The notes below the pieces were generated by a model, which ran no database searches, had not been told where the DNA came from, and saw nothing but the letters and a program-made list of their open reading frames with translations. Below are positions 1 to 6,114 of a stretch of 16,811 bases of DNA, piece after piece. Positions within the stretch are counted from its first letter, which is position 1. Every line of letters starts with the position of its first letter. The translations under genes and the position numbers were made by a program. Source of the DNA: Desulfobacteria bacterium. GTDB taxonomy: Bacteria; Desulfobacterota; Desulfobacteria; Desulfobacterales; C00003060. The stretch spans positions 1-16,811 of the forward strand of contig JAQYWL010000407.1 in assembly GCA_030145035.1 (NCBI GenBank). The letters run 5' to 3'.

Positions 1-71
1 AGCCGCTGCAACAAAATTTGGCAAAGATTTTCCTTGAAGTGAGATGGTTAATCTGGTATAAGATAGTTAGC

Positions 72-177
72 AGCTAAAGTGAGCTAAAGTGAGCTAAAGT
101 GCCTAAAGTTTAAGAAGGAATTCTGTCTGATTTCAATCCCTGAATCCCTGAATCCTCTTAACTTTAGCTGACTTCAC
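72..177. repeat. Short tandem and inverted repeat cluster downstream of valS
   Basis: The 10-base unit AGCTAAAGTG occurs three times in a row from 72 to 101, followed by a degenerate partial copy (CCTAAAGTTT). The sequence AACTTTAGCT near 160-169 is its inverse, so the RNA could fold back over 72-169. Between them CCCTGAAT-type units are repeated near 137-155. The cluster lies just beyond the valS stop and could help end valS transcription, but there is no clean U-tract. Nothing gene-like was seen in 1-184. Confidence 0.6.
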
Positions 178-184
178 CAGAAAT

Positions 185-2911
185 TCATGAATTGCCGGCC
201 AGTTGGCTAACCTTCCCTAAATTCTCTTCCAGTCTGCCTCTTTTTTCCGAAAGACGTTCCCTCCTCTGCCGCACCTTTTGAACCACCTCTTGCGGAGCCT
301 TCAGCAAGAAATCTTCGTTGCCCAGCTTTTTGCCAATCCCATCGAGTTCTCTGGTAATTTTGGCAATCTCCTTGCTCAGACGCCCCTGCTCGAGTTCGTA
401 GTCAATCACGCCCTTCAAAGAGACAAATATGGTGCAACTGCCAAAAACCGATGTCGCACATGAAGCAGGCCGCTTACCCGGTGGCCTCACCTGTAGGCTC
501 TTTAACCTGCACAGGTTGACAATCATATTCAGGTGTCGCTCAAGCAACTCTCGAACCCCTTTGTCCGGGCTCTGAACCGTGGCTTCTACAAACGAGGAAG
601 GCGGCACGTTCATCTCGCCCCTGATATTGCGTATTCCGCTTACCACGCCTATGAGCACGTTCATGGCCTCTTCCGCCTCACGGTTTTCCCGGCCCTTCGA
701 GGTGCCTGGAAATTCCGCCTTCATGATGGAGCCTTCGGTGCCGGGGAGCTTATCCCAGATCTCCTCAGTAACAAATGGAATAAAGGGGTGGAGCAGACGC
801 AGGGTTTCGTTGAGGGCCGACCAGAGGATAAACCGGGTCGTCACGTACTCGGGAGAACTCGTCTTTGCTGTCCCATCAGACAAAGGGAGAGTCCCGTAAA
901 GGACAGGCTTGATTATTTCAAGGTACCAGTCACAGAGCTCGTGCCACACAAACTGGTAAAGGGCATTTGCGGCCTCGTTAAATTTGTACTCGTCAAGGCT
1001 CTTTGTCACGGTTTCCACTACTGAGTTGAGCCGGCTCAGAATCCACCTGTCTGATAGAGAAAGGTCTCGGGCATCTTGCGCCGGCTTATCAGGTTCAAAA
1101 TCCGACAAGTGCATGAGGGAAAAGCGAGCCGCGTTCCAGAGCTTGTTGATGAAGTGACGGTACCCTTCTATGCGCTCTTCGGAGAGCTTTATGTCACGCC
1201 CCTGGGCTGCAAGGGCAGCCAAGATGAACCTAAAGGCATCTGCACCAAACTCATCGATTACATACAGGGGATCGATCACATTCCCTGTTGACTTGCTCAT
1301 TTTCTTGCCCTCAGCATCCCGGACCAACGCATGGATATAAACATCCCTGAATGGGACCTCCTTCATGAAGTGCAGCCCCATCATCATCATCCGGGCAACC
1401 CAGAAAAACAGGATATCAAAACCGGTCACCAGCACCGAGCTAGGGTAAAAGGTCTTCAGGGTTTGAGTATCATCGGGCCAACCCATGGTGGAAAAGGGCC
1501 AAAGCGCTGAGCTGAACCAGGTGTCCAGAACATCGGTTTCCTGAACAAGGGCGCTGCCTTCGCAGGCGGGGCACACCGTGGGACGGTCCATGGCTACAAT
1601 CAGCTCATCACAGTTCTCGCACGTCCAGGCCGGGATACGGTGCCCCCACCATATTTGCCGTGAGATGCACCAGTCCCTGATATTGTTCATCCACTCAAAG
1701 TATGTCTTGGTCCAGGTATCCGGTATGATTCGGGTGTCACCTGTCCGGACCGCGGCAATCGCTTTTTCTGCCAGGGGTTTGACCTTAACAAACCACTGCC
1801 TGGAAAGGTACGGCTCAACAGTTGTTCGACACCGATAGCAATGTCCCACACTGTGCTGGTAGGGCTCCACCTTCTCCAGGAGACCTTCCTCCGTCAGGGC
1901 CTCAAGGACTGCCTCTCGACATTCAAACCGATCTTTTTCCCGGAAACGGCCCGCTTGTTCATTCATGCGGCCGTCTTCGCCAATCACCTTGATAGCCTCA
2001 AGGTTATGTCGCACACCGATTTCAAAGTCATGGGGATCATGGGCAGGCGTAATCTTCAGGGCGCCGGTCCCAAATCTCATATCCACATATTCTTCAAAGA
2101 TGATGGGAATTCGTCGGTTCATCAGGGGCAGTATCACTGTTTTCCCGTCCAGTCCGCGATACCGTTTATCATTGGGATTTACCGCTACGGCAGTATCGCC
2201 GAGCATGGTCTCAGGACGTGTAGTGGCTACAACAACCCCACCATTTCCTTTTTCAAAGGGATACCTGACGTAATACAGATGTCCGTTGTGGTCCTCATGC
2301 TCCACCTCTAAGTCTGACAGGGCGGTTCGACAACGAGGACACCAGTTGATAATATAGTCACCCCGATAGATTAAGCCTTGCTCATAGAGCTTGACAAACA
2401 CGGTTCTTACGGCCTTAGAGAGACCCTCGTCCATGGTAAAGCGCTCCCGATCCCAATCGCACGAAGCCCCCAGGCGCTTCAACTGTTTGATGATCAGGCC
2501 ACCGTATTCCTCCCGCCACTGCCAGACCCGTCTGACAAATTCTTCACGCCCCAGGCTGTGCCGGTTTTTCCCCTCCCTGGCGAGCCCCTTTTCCACCACA
2601 TTCTGGGTAGCGATCCCTGCATGGTCAGTACCCGGCATCCACAGCACGTTGTAGCCCTGCATGCGACGGTAACGACAGAGGATATCCTGTAGGGTATTGT
2701 TATGGGCGTGGCCCATGTGAAGCACACCGGTCACATTGGGCGGAGGGATGACAATCGAGAAGGGTTCTTTGTCACTCACGTCCTCGGCTGCAAAAAGGCC
2801 TTCCTTTTCCCAGTACGTGTACCAACGTCTTTCCACTTCCTTGGGTTCATAGCCCTTCTTGAGTAAGTGTGAACTCATTTGATTAAACGTCTCAGACTTT
2901 GTACAACCCAT
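185..2911 (-). CDS. valS: Valyl-tRNA synthetase (class Ia)
   Basis: Cytoplasmic enzyme that charges tRNA-Val with valine using ATP. The 908-residue length is normal for bacterial ValRS. Visible parts in order: HIGH-type motif HMGH at residues 65-68; CP1 editing domain with TTRPETMLGDT near 230-240 and GTGALKITPAHDPHD near 281-295; zinc-type cysteine pairs near 431-450; KMSKS at 537-541; an anticodon-binding alpha-helical domain; and a C-terminal coiled-coil arm from about 845. The start is uncertain. The ATG at 2911 has no Shine-Dalgarno sequence, and the first 9 codons fall inside a 69-bp block duplicated upstream in non-coding DNA. The Met at residue 12 (2878) is therefore an equally good start and better fits a typical N-terminus. 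Identification is certain; only the start is open. Confidence 0.98.
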   Translation of the reverse strand: MGCTKSETFNQMSSHLLKKGYEPKEVERRWYTYWEKEGLFAAEDVSDKEPFSIVIPPPNVTGVLHMGHAHNNTLQDILCRYRRMQGYNVLWMPGTDHAGIATQNVVEKGLAREGKNRHSLGREEFVRRVWQWREEYGGLIIKQLKRLGASCDWDRERFTMDEGLSKAVRTVFVKLYEQGLIYRGDYIINWCPRCRTALSDLEVEHEDHNGHLYYVRYPFEKGNGGVVVATTRPETMLGDTAVAVNPNDKRYRGLDGKTVILPLMNRRIPIIFEEYVDMRFGTGALKITPAHDPHDFEIGVRHNLEAIKVIGEDGRMNEQAGRFREKDRFECREAVLEALTEEGLLEKVEPYQHSVGHCYRCRTTVEPYLSRQWFVKVKPLAEKAIAAVRTGDTRIIPDTWTKTYFEWMNNIRDWCISRQIWWGHRIPAWTCENCDELIVAMDRPTVCPACEGSALVQETDVLDTWFSSALWPFSTMGWPDDTQTLKTFYPSSVLVTGFDILFFWVARMMMMGLHFMKEVPFRDVYIHALVRDAEGKKMSKSTGNVIDPLYVIDEFGADAFRFILAALAAQGRDIKLSEERIEGYRHFINKLWNAARFSLMHLSDFEPDKPAQDARDLSLSDRWILSRLNSVVETVTKSLDEYKFNEAANALYQFVWHELCDWYLEIIKPVLYGTLPLSDGTAKTSSPEYVTTRFILWSALNETLRLLHPFIPFVTEEIWDKLPGTEGSIMKAEFPGTSKGRENREAEEAMNVLIGVVSGIRNIRGEMNVPPSSFVEATVQSPDKGVRELLERHLNMIVNLCRLKSLQVRPPGKRPASCATSVFGSCTIFVSLKGVIDYELEQGRLSKEIAKITRELDGIGKKLGNEDFLLKAPQEVVQKVRQRRERLSEKRGRLEENLGKVSQLAGNS

Positions 2912-3080
2912 TGCAATTATAGCTATTTATCGGCTCTATTGCAAGCTCGATCAGGGACACGAAGTGAAGCTTGCGCTCATGATGGAATGATGGAATGGGG
3001 GAATTTAACCCAAACGTCTCGGAATTTGTACAACCTATTGAAGTTATAGATATTTATTGGCACTATTGCAAGTTCGATTA
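2885..3080. repeat. Duplicated 69-bp block at and upstream of the valS start
   Basis: Copy A is 2885-2953 and copy B is 3012-3080. They align without gaps at about 59 of 69 positions, in the same orientation, 127 bp apart. Copy A covers the annotated valS start and its first 9 codons. Copy B lies in non-coding DNA upstream. Between them, 2980-3000 holds a short GATGGAATGATGGAATG-type repeat like the one at 13568-13597. The pair could be a duplicated valS leader or two insertions of a dispersed repeat. Confidence 0.8.
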
Positions 3081-3116
3081 TTCCAATTGTGAGCGAAGCG
3101 AACTAACTTGCGAAAA

Positions 3117-3143
3117 TCTGTGTAATCTGCGTAATCTGTGGAT
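3117..3143. repeat. Three 9-bp tandem units
   Basis: TCTGTGTAA, TCTGCGTAA and TCTGTGGAT follow each other directly. They lie in the gap between valS and the acidic-protein gene, next to repeat copy B. Small open frames across this area read as low-complexity repeat translation and are not called as genes. Confidence 0.6.
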
Positions 3144-3144
3144 T

Positions 3145-3171
3145 AAAAAGGGGATTAATGACTTAACCCCC
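3145..3171 (-). terminator. Rho-independent terminator of the acidic-protein gene
   Basis: Read on the minus strand, a 9-bp stem GGGGGTTAA / TTAATCCCC (one G-U pair) closes a four-base loop and is followed directly by five T. It lies about 40 bases after the stop codon at 3211-3213. Confidence 0.85.
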
Positions 3172-3210
3172 AGTGTTGTTGAAAAAATCCAGACTCGCCC
3201 TGTTCGGTTC

Positions 3211-3987
3211 TCAAAGGGCTTGTTTGAGTCTGTCTATTTCCTTGGCAATAGCTGCCTCGGCGGCTTCAAGGAGTATGCGCTCAACCTTTCCCTCTATTGT
3301 TTGTTTTGCAATTCTTGTGACGATCTCCTCCAGCTTTTCATCGGAAAGCTTTTCAAGTACCGCCTGTTCCAGTGCCCCACCCACCGGTTCCGGCACACCT
3401 TCCTCCAATCCTAATTCAGACTGATCTACAGCTTCCGGTTGGGGCTCCACTATATCGAGGAGCGATTCCTCATCCTCTTCAGGTGTGGCCAGGTCCTCAT
3501 CTGCCGGCCCCTCCTCTGCGAGTATCTCAGGGCCTTCTTCAGATATCTCAAGACCGAGATCATCTATCAGGCTATCCTCTTCAAAACCTACCTCCTCAGC
3601 CAGATCGCCCAGTTCAACAACATCTTCTTGTTCTTGTGCGGAATCGACATCAGGAACTACTTCGTCTGTCAGGTCAACAGGTTCTTCCTCTTCAGGCCCT
3701 TGATCCCCTTCCGGTTCGACGATCTCCTCTGCTTCCCCTTCAACAGCCGTGTCACCAGTTTCGGGCTCCGAGGAGCTTTCCTCAACTACGTCCGTCAATT
3801 CAAGCAGATCTTCGTCGTCTTCCTCTGTCTCAGACTCAATCTCCGGGGGCTGTTCCGCCTCACTGCTGTCATCATCTGGAGGAACCTCATCCACAAGATC
3901 AATGATTTCTTCCATCTCCTGGGCTTGCCCACCAGGAGCATCCCCGGCAGATGCCCGATCATTTGTGCCTTTCTCATCGGTCTTCAT
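3211..3987 (-). CDS. Acidic low-complexity protein with repeated LTDVV-type motifs and a helical C-terminus
   Basis: Predicted 258 residues from the ATG at 3987, chosen because AGGAGT lies six bases upstream; an ATG ten codons further out has no such site. Residues 20-200 are dominated by Glu and Asp and look disordered. Within them a short hydrophobic-acidic motif recurs: IIDLVDEV (28-35), LLELTDVV (61-68), PVDLTDEV (103-110), VVELGDLA (123-130) and LLDIVEPQ (176-183). Residues 205-258 form an amphipathic helical module (EKLSDEKLEEIVTRIAKQTI, then more helix). The layout of an acidic linker plus a C-terminal helical module resembles PopZ and some deltaproteobacterial response-regulator tails, but I cannot assign homology. 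There is no signal peptide or membrane segment. A scaffold or hub that presents linear motifs is an inference. It is transcribed alone, with its own terminator. Confidence 0.85.
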   Translation of the reverse strand: MKTDEKGTNDRASAGDAPGGQAQEMEEIIDLVDEVPPDDDSSEAEQPPEIESETEEDDEDLLELTDVVEESSSEPETGDTAVEGEAEEIVEPEGDQGPEEEEPVDLTDEVVPDVDSAQEQEDVVELGDLAEEVGFEEDSLIDDLGLEISEEGPEILAEEGPADEDLATPEEDEESLLDIVEPQPEAVDQSELGLEEGVPEPVGGALEQAVLEKLSDEKLEEIVTRIAKQTIEGKVERILLEAAEAAIAKEIDRLKQAL

Positions 3988-4061
3988 AACGAGACTCCTT
4001 ATAAAATCACTGCGCAATTTTATTGAAAATTATCACGATCTTTTGCAATATGTCAAGATCT

Positions 4062-4081
4062 TTGTAAAAAGGAATTTACAA
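4062..4081. promoter_or_regulatory. Small dyad in the divergent acidic-protein / rsmE promoter gap
   Basis: TTGTAAA and TTTACAA are perfect 7-bp inverted arms around a 6-base spacer. They lie in the 123-bp gap between divergent genes, about 30 bp before rsmE. Placement suits an operator, but AT-rich dyads of this size are easily found by chance. Confidence 0.3.
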
Positions 4082-4110
4082 GAACACTTCTTTTATTTAG
4101 ATAACACAAG

Positions 4111-4866
4111 ATGAGACGTTTTTTCATTGACAGGGAAAAGATCCTGTCTGACAGGCCGACCCTGACAGGGCCCGATGTAAAGCATATTCGAACGGTACTG
4201 CGGTTGAAGCCTGGCGACGAGATTTTTCTCTTCGATGGCAAGGGCCTGGAATATCTGGCCCGAATTACGGCCAGCACACCCAAGGCCATTGTCCTTTCTG
4301 TCCTGGAACGGTTTCCCTCGATCTCAGAATCTCCTGTAGAAATCACCATCGGACAAGCCCTGCTCAAGGCCGGAAAGATGGATCGTATTGTGCGGCAGGT
4401 AACGGAACTGGGCATATATGCTTTGATCCCTCTTCTCGCCAAACGGAGCGTGCCAAGACCTGAACCTGAGCGCTGGGCCGAAAAGGAGCAACGCTGGGAA
4501 GCTATTGCACGGGAGTCCCTAAAACAGTGCGGCCGATCTCAAATACCTCGTCTTGGGCCTCCAGCCTCTTTTAAAGTGTTGGTTGGCACGTCCCAGGCCT
4601 ACGATCTAAGGATCATCTTCCATCACGGCAACCCTGGGCTCAAATCCCGATCTTTCCAGAGTGATGGAAAAGATGTGCGCAAGGTCTTGGCCCTCATAGG
4701 CCCTGAAGGCGGCTTTACGCCCGACGAGGTTGAACTGGCACTCAAGTGCGGTTTTGTCCGTGTTCCCCTTGGCCCGACAATCCTGAAGGCGGACACGGCG
4801 GCTGTTGCAGCATGTGCCGTTCTCCAGTACGCCTTTGGTGACCTGGCTCCCCCAAAAAAACCTTGA
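4111..4866 (+). CDS. rsmE: 16S rRNA (uracil-1498-N3)-methyltransferase
   Basis: SPOUT-family methyltransferase that methylates U1498 of 16S rRNA using S-adenosylmethionine. The 251-residue length is normal. The N-terminal PUA-like domain covers about residues 1-70 (MRRFFI start, then LTGPDVKHIRTVLRLKPGDEI). The substrate/knot region includes RWEAIARESLKQCGRSQIPR at 128-147. The SAM-binding trefoil knot has LIGPEGGFTPDEV at 195-207 and LGPTILKADTAAVAA at 220-234. Most family members have R-x-E-T-A where this one has K-A-D-T-A, a conservative change. There is no strong Shine-Dalgarno before the ATG. tRNA-Phe and a terminator follow on the same strand, so rsmE transcripts may run through the tRNA. 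Confidence 0.96.
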   Translation: MRRFFIDREKILSDRPTLTGPDVKHIRTVLRLKPGDEIFLFDGKGLEYLARITASTPKAIVLSVLERFPSISESPVEITIGQALLKAGKMDRIVRQVTELGIYALIPLLAKRSVPRPEPERWAEKEQRWEAIARESLKQCGRSQIPRLGPPASFKVLVGTSQAYDLRIIFHHGNPGLKSRSFQSDGKDVRKVLALIGPEGGFTPDEVELALKCGFVRVPLGPTILKADTAAVAACAVLQYAFGDLAPPKKP

Positions 4867-4888
4867 CAAGTGACAGGAGGTCTAATAG
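4863..4888 (+). promoter_or_regulatory. Possible tRNA-Phe promoter overlapping the rsmE stop
   Basis: A perfect TTGACA at 4863-4868 contains the rsmE stop codon. TAATAG follows at 4883-4888, with a 14-base spacer that is shorter than ideal. A start near 4895 would give a very short leader before the tRNA at 4903. Weak support because of the spacing. Confidence 0.35.
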
Positions 4889-4902
4889 CTCTTCTTTACC
4901 TT

Positions 4903-4978
<76 letters not shown>

Positions 4979-4986
4979 AAAAAATC

Positions 4987-5024
4987 AAGGGGTTACAAGG
5001 TCATCGCTTGTAACCCCTTTTTCG
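4987..5024. terminator. Strong bidirectional terminator after tRNA-Phe
   Basis: The stem AAGGGGTTACAAG (4987-4999) pairs perfectly over 13 bp with 5007-5019 around a 7-base loop, and a T-rich tail follows on the plus strand. On the minus strand the stem is followed by the complement of the A-run at about 4978-4984, giving a U-tract there too. It can therefore end both the rsmE/tRNA transcript and the leftward HU/Lys-rich transcript. Confidence 0.9.
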
Positions 5025-5030
5025 TTTCTG

Positions 5031-5073
5031 GAGAGATAGAGAGAGATAGGAGAGAGATAGGAGAGAGATAGGA
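5031..5073. repeat. 11-bp tandem repeat abutting a stop codon
   Basis: GAGAGATAGGA is repeated exactly at 5041-5051, 5052-5062 and 5063-5073, preceded by a 10-base variant copy at 5031-5040. The array touches the stop codon of the Lys-rich gene (5074-5076) and fills the space up to the terminator. Slippage would change spacing only, not coding. Confidence 0.85.
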
Positions 5074-5451
5074 TCACGCCCCTACATAAACGCCCCTACC
5101 AGCTCTCTTGATCTTCCACTGCTTACCAGCCCTAAAAAGGATGTTCCTGATCGTTTTATCCGCAAGCCCCGTCTTCTTCATCAACGTGGGTGCATCAACA
5201 CCCTTCTTTGACCTCTTGATGATGCTCACAACCTGGTCAGTGGCCGTCAACTTCGCAGTTTTTTTCTTCGCCACGGGTTTCTTCTTCGCAGGAGCCTTTT
5301 TCGCCGACTTAGCTTTAGCCTTGGGTTTCGCCTTTGCAGCAGCTTGACCCTTTTCAAGCTAGGCCACCTTCTTCGCCAACGCTTCGGTCTTTCTGGTCAG
5401 AGCTTTCAGTTCCTTCGTTACAGCCTGCACGTCCTTTTTCAAATTTTTCAT
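5074..5451 (-). pseudogene. Lys/Ala-rich coiled-coil and winged-helix-like protein, split by an in-frame TAG
   Basis: A single frame of 126 codons runs from the ATG at 5451 to the TGA at 5074-5076, interrupted only by TAG at codon 31 (5359-5361). AGGAGG lies nine bases before the ATG, so translation should start well. Residues 1-30 are a charged coiled coil (ending ALAKKVA). Residues 32-67 are a Lys/Ala/Pro linker like histone H1 tails. Residues about 69-125 look like a small winged-helix domain ending in RAGRGVYVGA. The part beyond TAG has no ATG and no ribosome site (only a GTG at 5274 inside the Lys-rich linker), so it is unlikely to be a separate gene. AAG (Lys) to TAG is one base change and Lys fits the context. 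The gene follows HU by 30 bases, in the same frame, and probably shares its mRNA. A nucleoid role is inferred. It may be a recent pseudogene, a suppressed amber codon or a sequence error. Confidence 0.75.
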
Positions 5452-5481
5452 GACCGCTCTCCTCCTTGTTTGGTTTTTGGC

Positions 5482-5760
5482 CTATTTATAATCAACCCGC
5501 TCCTTCAACCCCTTACCACACTTAAAAAAGGGTAGTTTCTTTGCCGGTACCTCCCTCGGTTCCCCGGTCTTGGGGTTTCTACCGGTATAGCCTTTATAGT
5601 CCTTTACATAGATGCTGCAAAGGCCCCGTATTTCGACCCTGTCGCCAGCAGCAAGGGCCTCGGTCATTTTGTTAAACAACAGTTCAACGACCTGTGTGGC
5701 TTGCACTTTTGTGAGGTTGGTTTCCTTGCGTAGGGTGTCTATGAGATTGGATTTGTTCAT
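5482..5760 (-). CDS. HU/IHF-family DNA-binding protein
   Basis: Predicted 92 residues, the usual HU length. The start at 5760 (MNKSNLIDTLRKETNL) is chosen because GGGAGGA sits just upstream and because HU proteins begin this way; the frame stays open upstream only as far as a non-ATG start near 5817. Helical N-terminal half with QVVELLFNKMTEALAAGDRV; beta arm with GYTGRNPKTGEPREVPAKKL carrying the N-P DNA-intercalating tip; C-terminal KLPFFKCGKGLKERV. It forms dimers that bend DNA. It ends in TAG, and the Lys-rich gene follows 30 bases later in the same frame. It could be HU or an IHF-beta-like paralogue; the two cannot be told apart by eye. Confidence 0.95.
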   Translation of the reverse strand: MNKSNLIDTLRKETNLTKVQATQVVELLFNKMTEALAAGDRVEIRGLCSIYVKDYKGYTGRNPKTGEPREVPAKKLPFFKCGKGLKERVDYK

Positions 5761-5918
5761 GGGGGTCCTCCCGTTGGAATGACAGTTGAATCTGGTTGAT
5801 AGAGGATCGGTGGACAAATGTCAATGAATATTAGAGAGTTATCGAGGGCTTCAAAAGAATTTTGCTGACTCGTGATGATCTTCTTGCCGAGAGCTTCTGG
5901 GAAAGAAAGTTTGTCCAT
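5757..5918 (-). CDS. Possible 53-residue leader ORF overlapping the HU start
   Basis: This frame starts at ATG 5918 (MDKLSFPEALGKKIITSQQN) with GAGGAT eight bases upstream. It ends in a TGA that shares ATGA with the HU start codon, an arrangement typical of translational coupling. The first 30 residues look protein-like. The last 20 (ending STVIPTGGPP) read through the HU ribosome site and look random. No family recognised. It may be a small gene, a decayed one, or chance; a possible HU promoter also lies inside it. Confidence 0.25.
   Translation of the reverse strand: MDKLSFPEALGKKIITSQQNSFEALDNSLIFIDICPPILYQPDSTVIPTGGPP
5828..5855 (-). promoter_or_regulatory. Possible HU promoter
   Basis: On the minus strand TTTGAA (5850-5855) and TAATAT (5828-5833) are 16 bases apart. 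Transcription would begin near 5821, giving a leader of about 60 bases before HU. If used, the 53-residue ORF at 5757-5918 would be split by the start site. Moderate matches only. Confidence 0.3.
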
Positions 5919-5955
5919 GTCAGGTATCCTCATCAAAAAAGGTCAATTTATCAAC

Positions 5956-6114
5956 CTACGCTACTTTTGCTGATTGTTGATAGGGTCGTCCAGTGACCAT
6001 CTCATATACCTCTCGTGCGGTTTTATCAAAAACAAGGGGGTATTCTGGATCCTTGACGGTACCCCTGTAGAAGGGTACCTCAAATAGAGCAGCAGGCGTT
6101 AAGGAGTTTGTCCG
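5956..6114 (-). pseudogene. Startless protein-like frame directly after the helicase stop
   Basis: Immediately after the helicase TGA (6115-6117) the same frame stays open for 52 codons to a TAG at 5956-5958. Its translation looks like a genuine protein end (ALFEVPFYRGTVKDPEYPLV, then FDKTAREVYEMVTGRPYQQS) rather than random sequence. It has no ATG, GTG or TTG before an internal Met at residue 39. It may be the tail of a lost gene, or a helicase extension cut off by TGA. A 7-bp hairpin GGTACCC/GGGTACC lies inside it at 6058-6079. I recognise no family. Apart from this, the 53-codon ORF and a possible promoter, nothing else was seen in 5761-6114. Confidence 0.3.

Noticed and set aside
72..101. 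A CRISPR array (also considered at 5031-5073 and 13568-13713)
   Set aside because: Units are 10-11 bp and contiguous, or inverted, without unique spacers of regular length; no cas gene is near.
1841..2311. A 156-residue plus-strand frame inside valS
   Set aside because: Antisense shadow of the highly conserved editing domain of valS.
2995..3414. A 139-residue plus-strand frame near the valS leader
   Set aside because: Its first part translates dispersed repeats (NLCNLRNLW-type) and its end is antisense to the acidic gene.
3439..4026. A 195-residue plus-strand frame opposite the acidic gene
   Set aside because: It mirrors the Glu/Asp-rich codons of the minus-strand gene and has Leu/Phe-rich random composition with no ribosome site. 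The minus-strand gene has a clear start and terminator.
5074..5274. A separate 66-residue gene starting at GTG 5274
   Set aside because: The start lies inside a Lys-rich linker that stays open upstream to the TAG, with no ribosome site. The winged-helix-like part is better explained as the C-terminus of the gene starting at 5451.
5074..5760. A genome-wide reassigned TAG (pyrrolysine or other) as the general code
   Set aside because: At least four clear genes here (HU, the DUF2225 gene, the MglA-like GTPase and the DUF4388 gene) end in TAG at the expected protein length, so TAG is an ordinary stop. Only context-specific readthrough remains possible.
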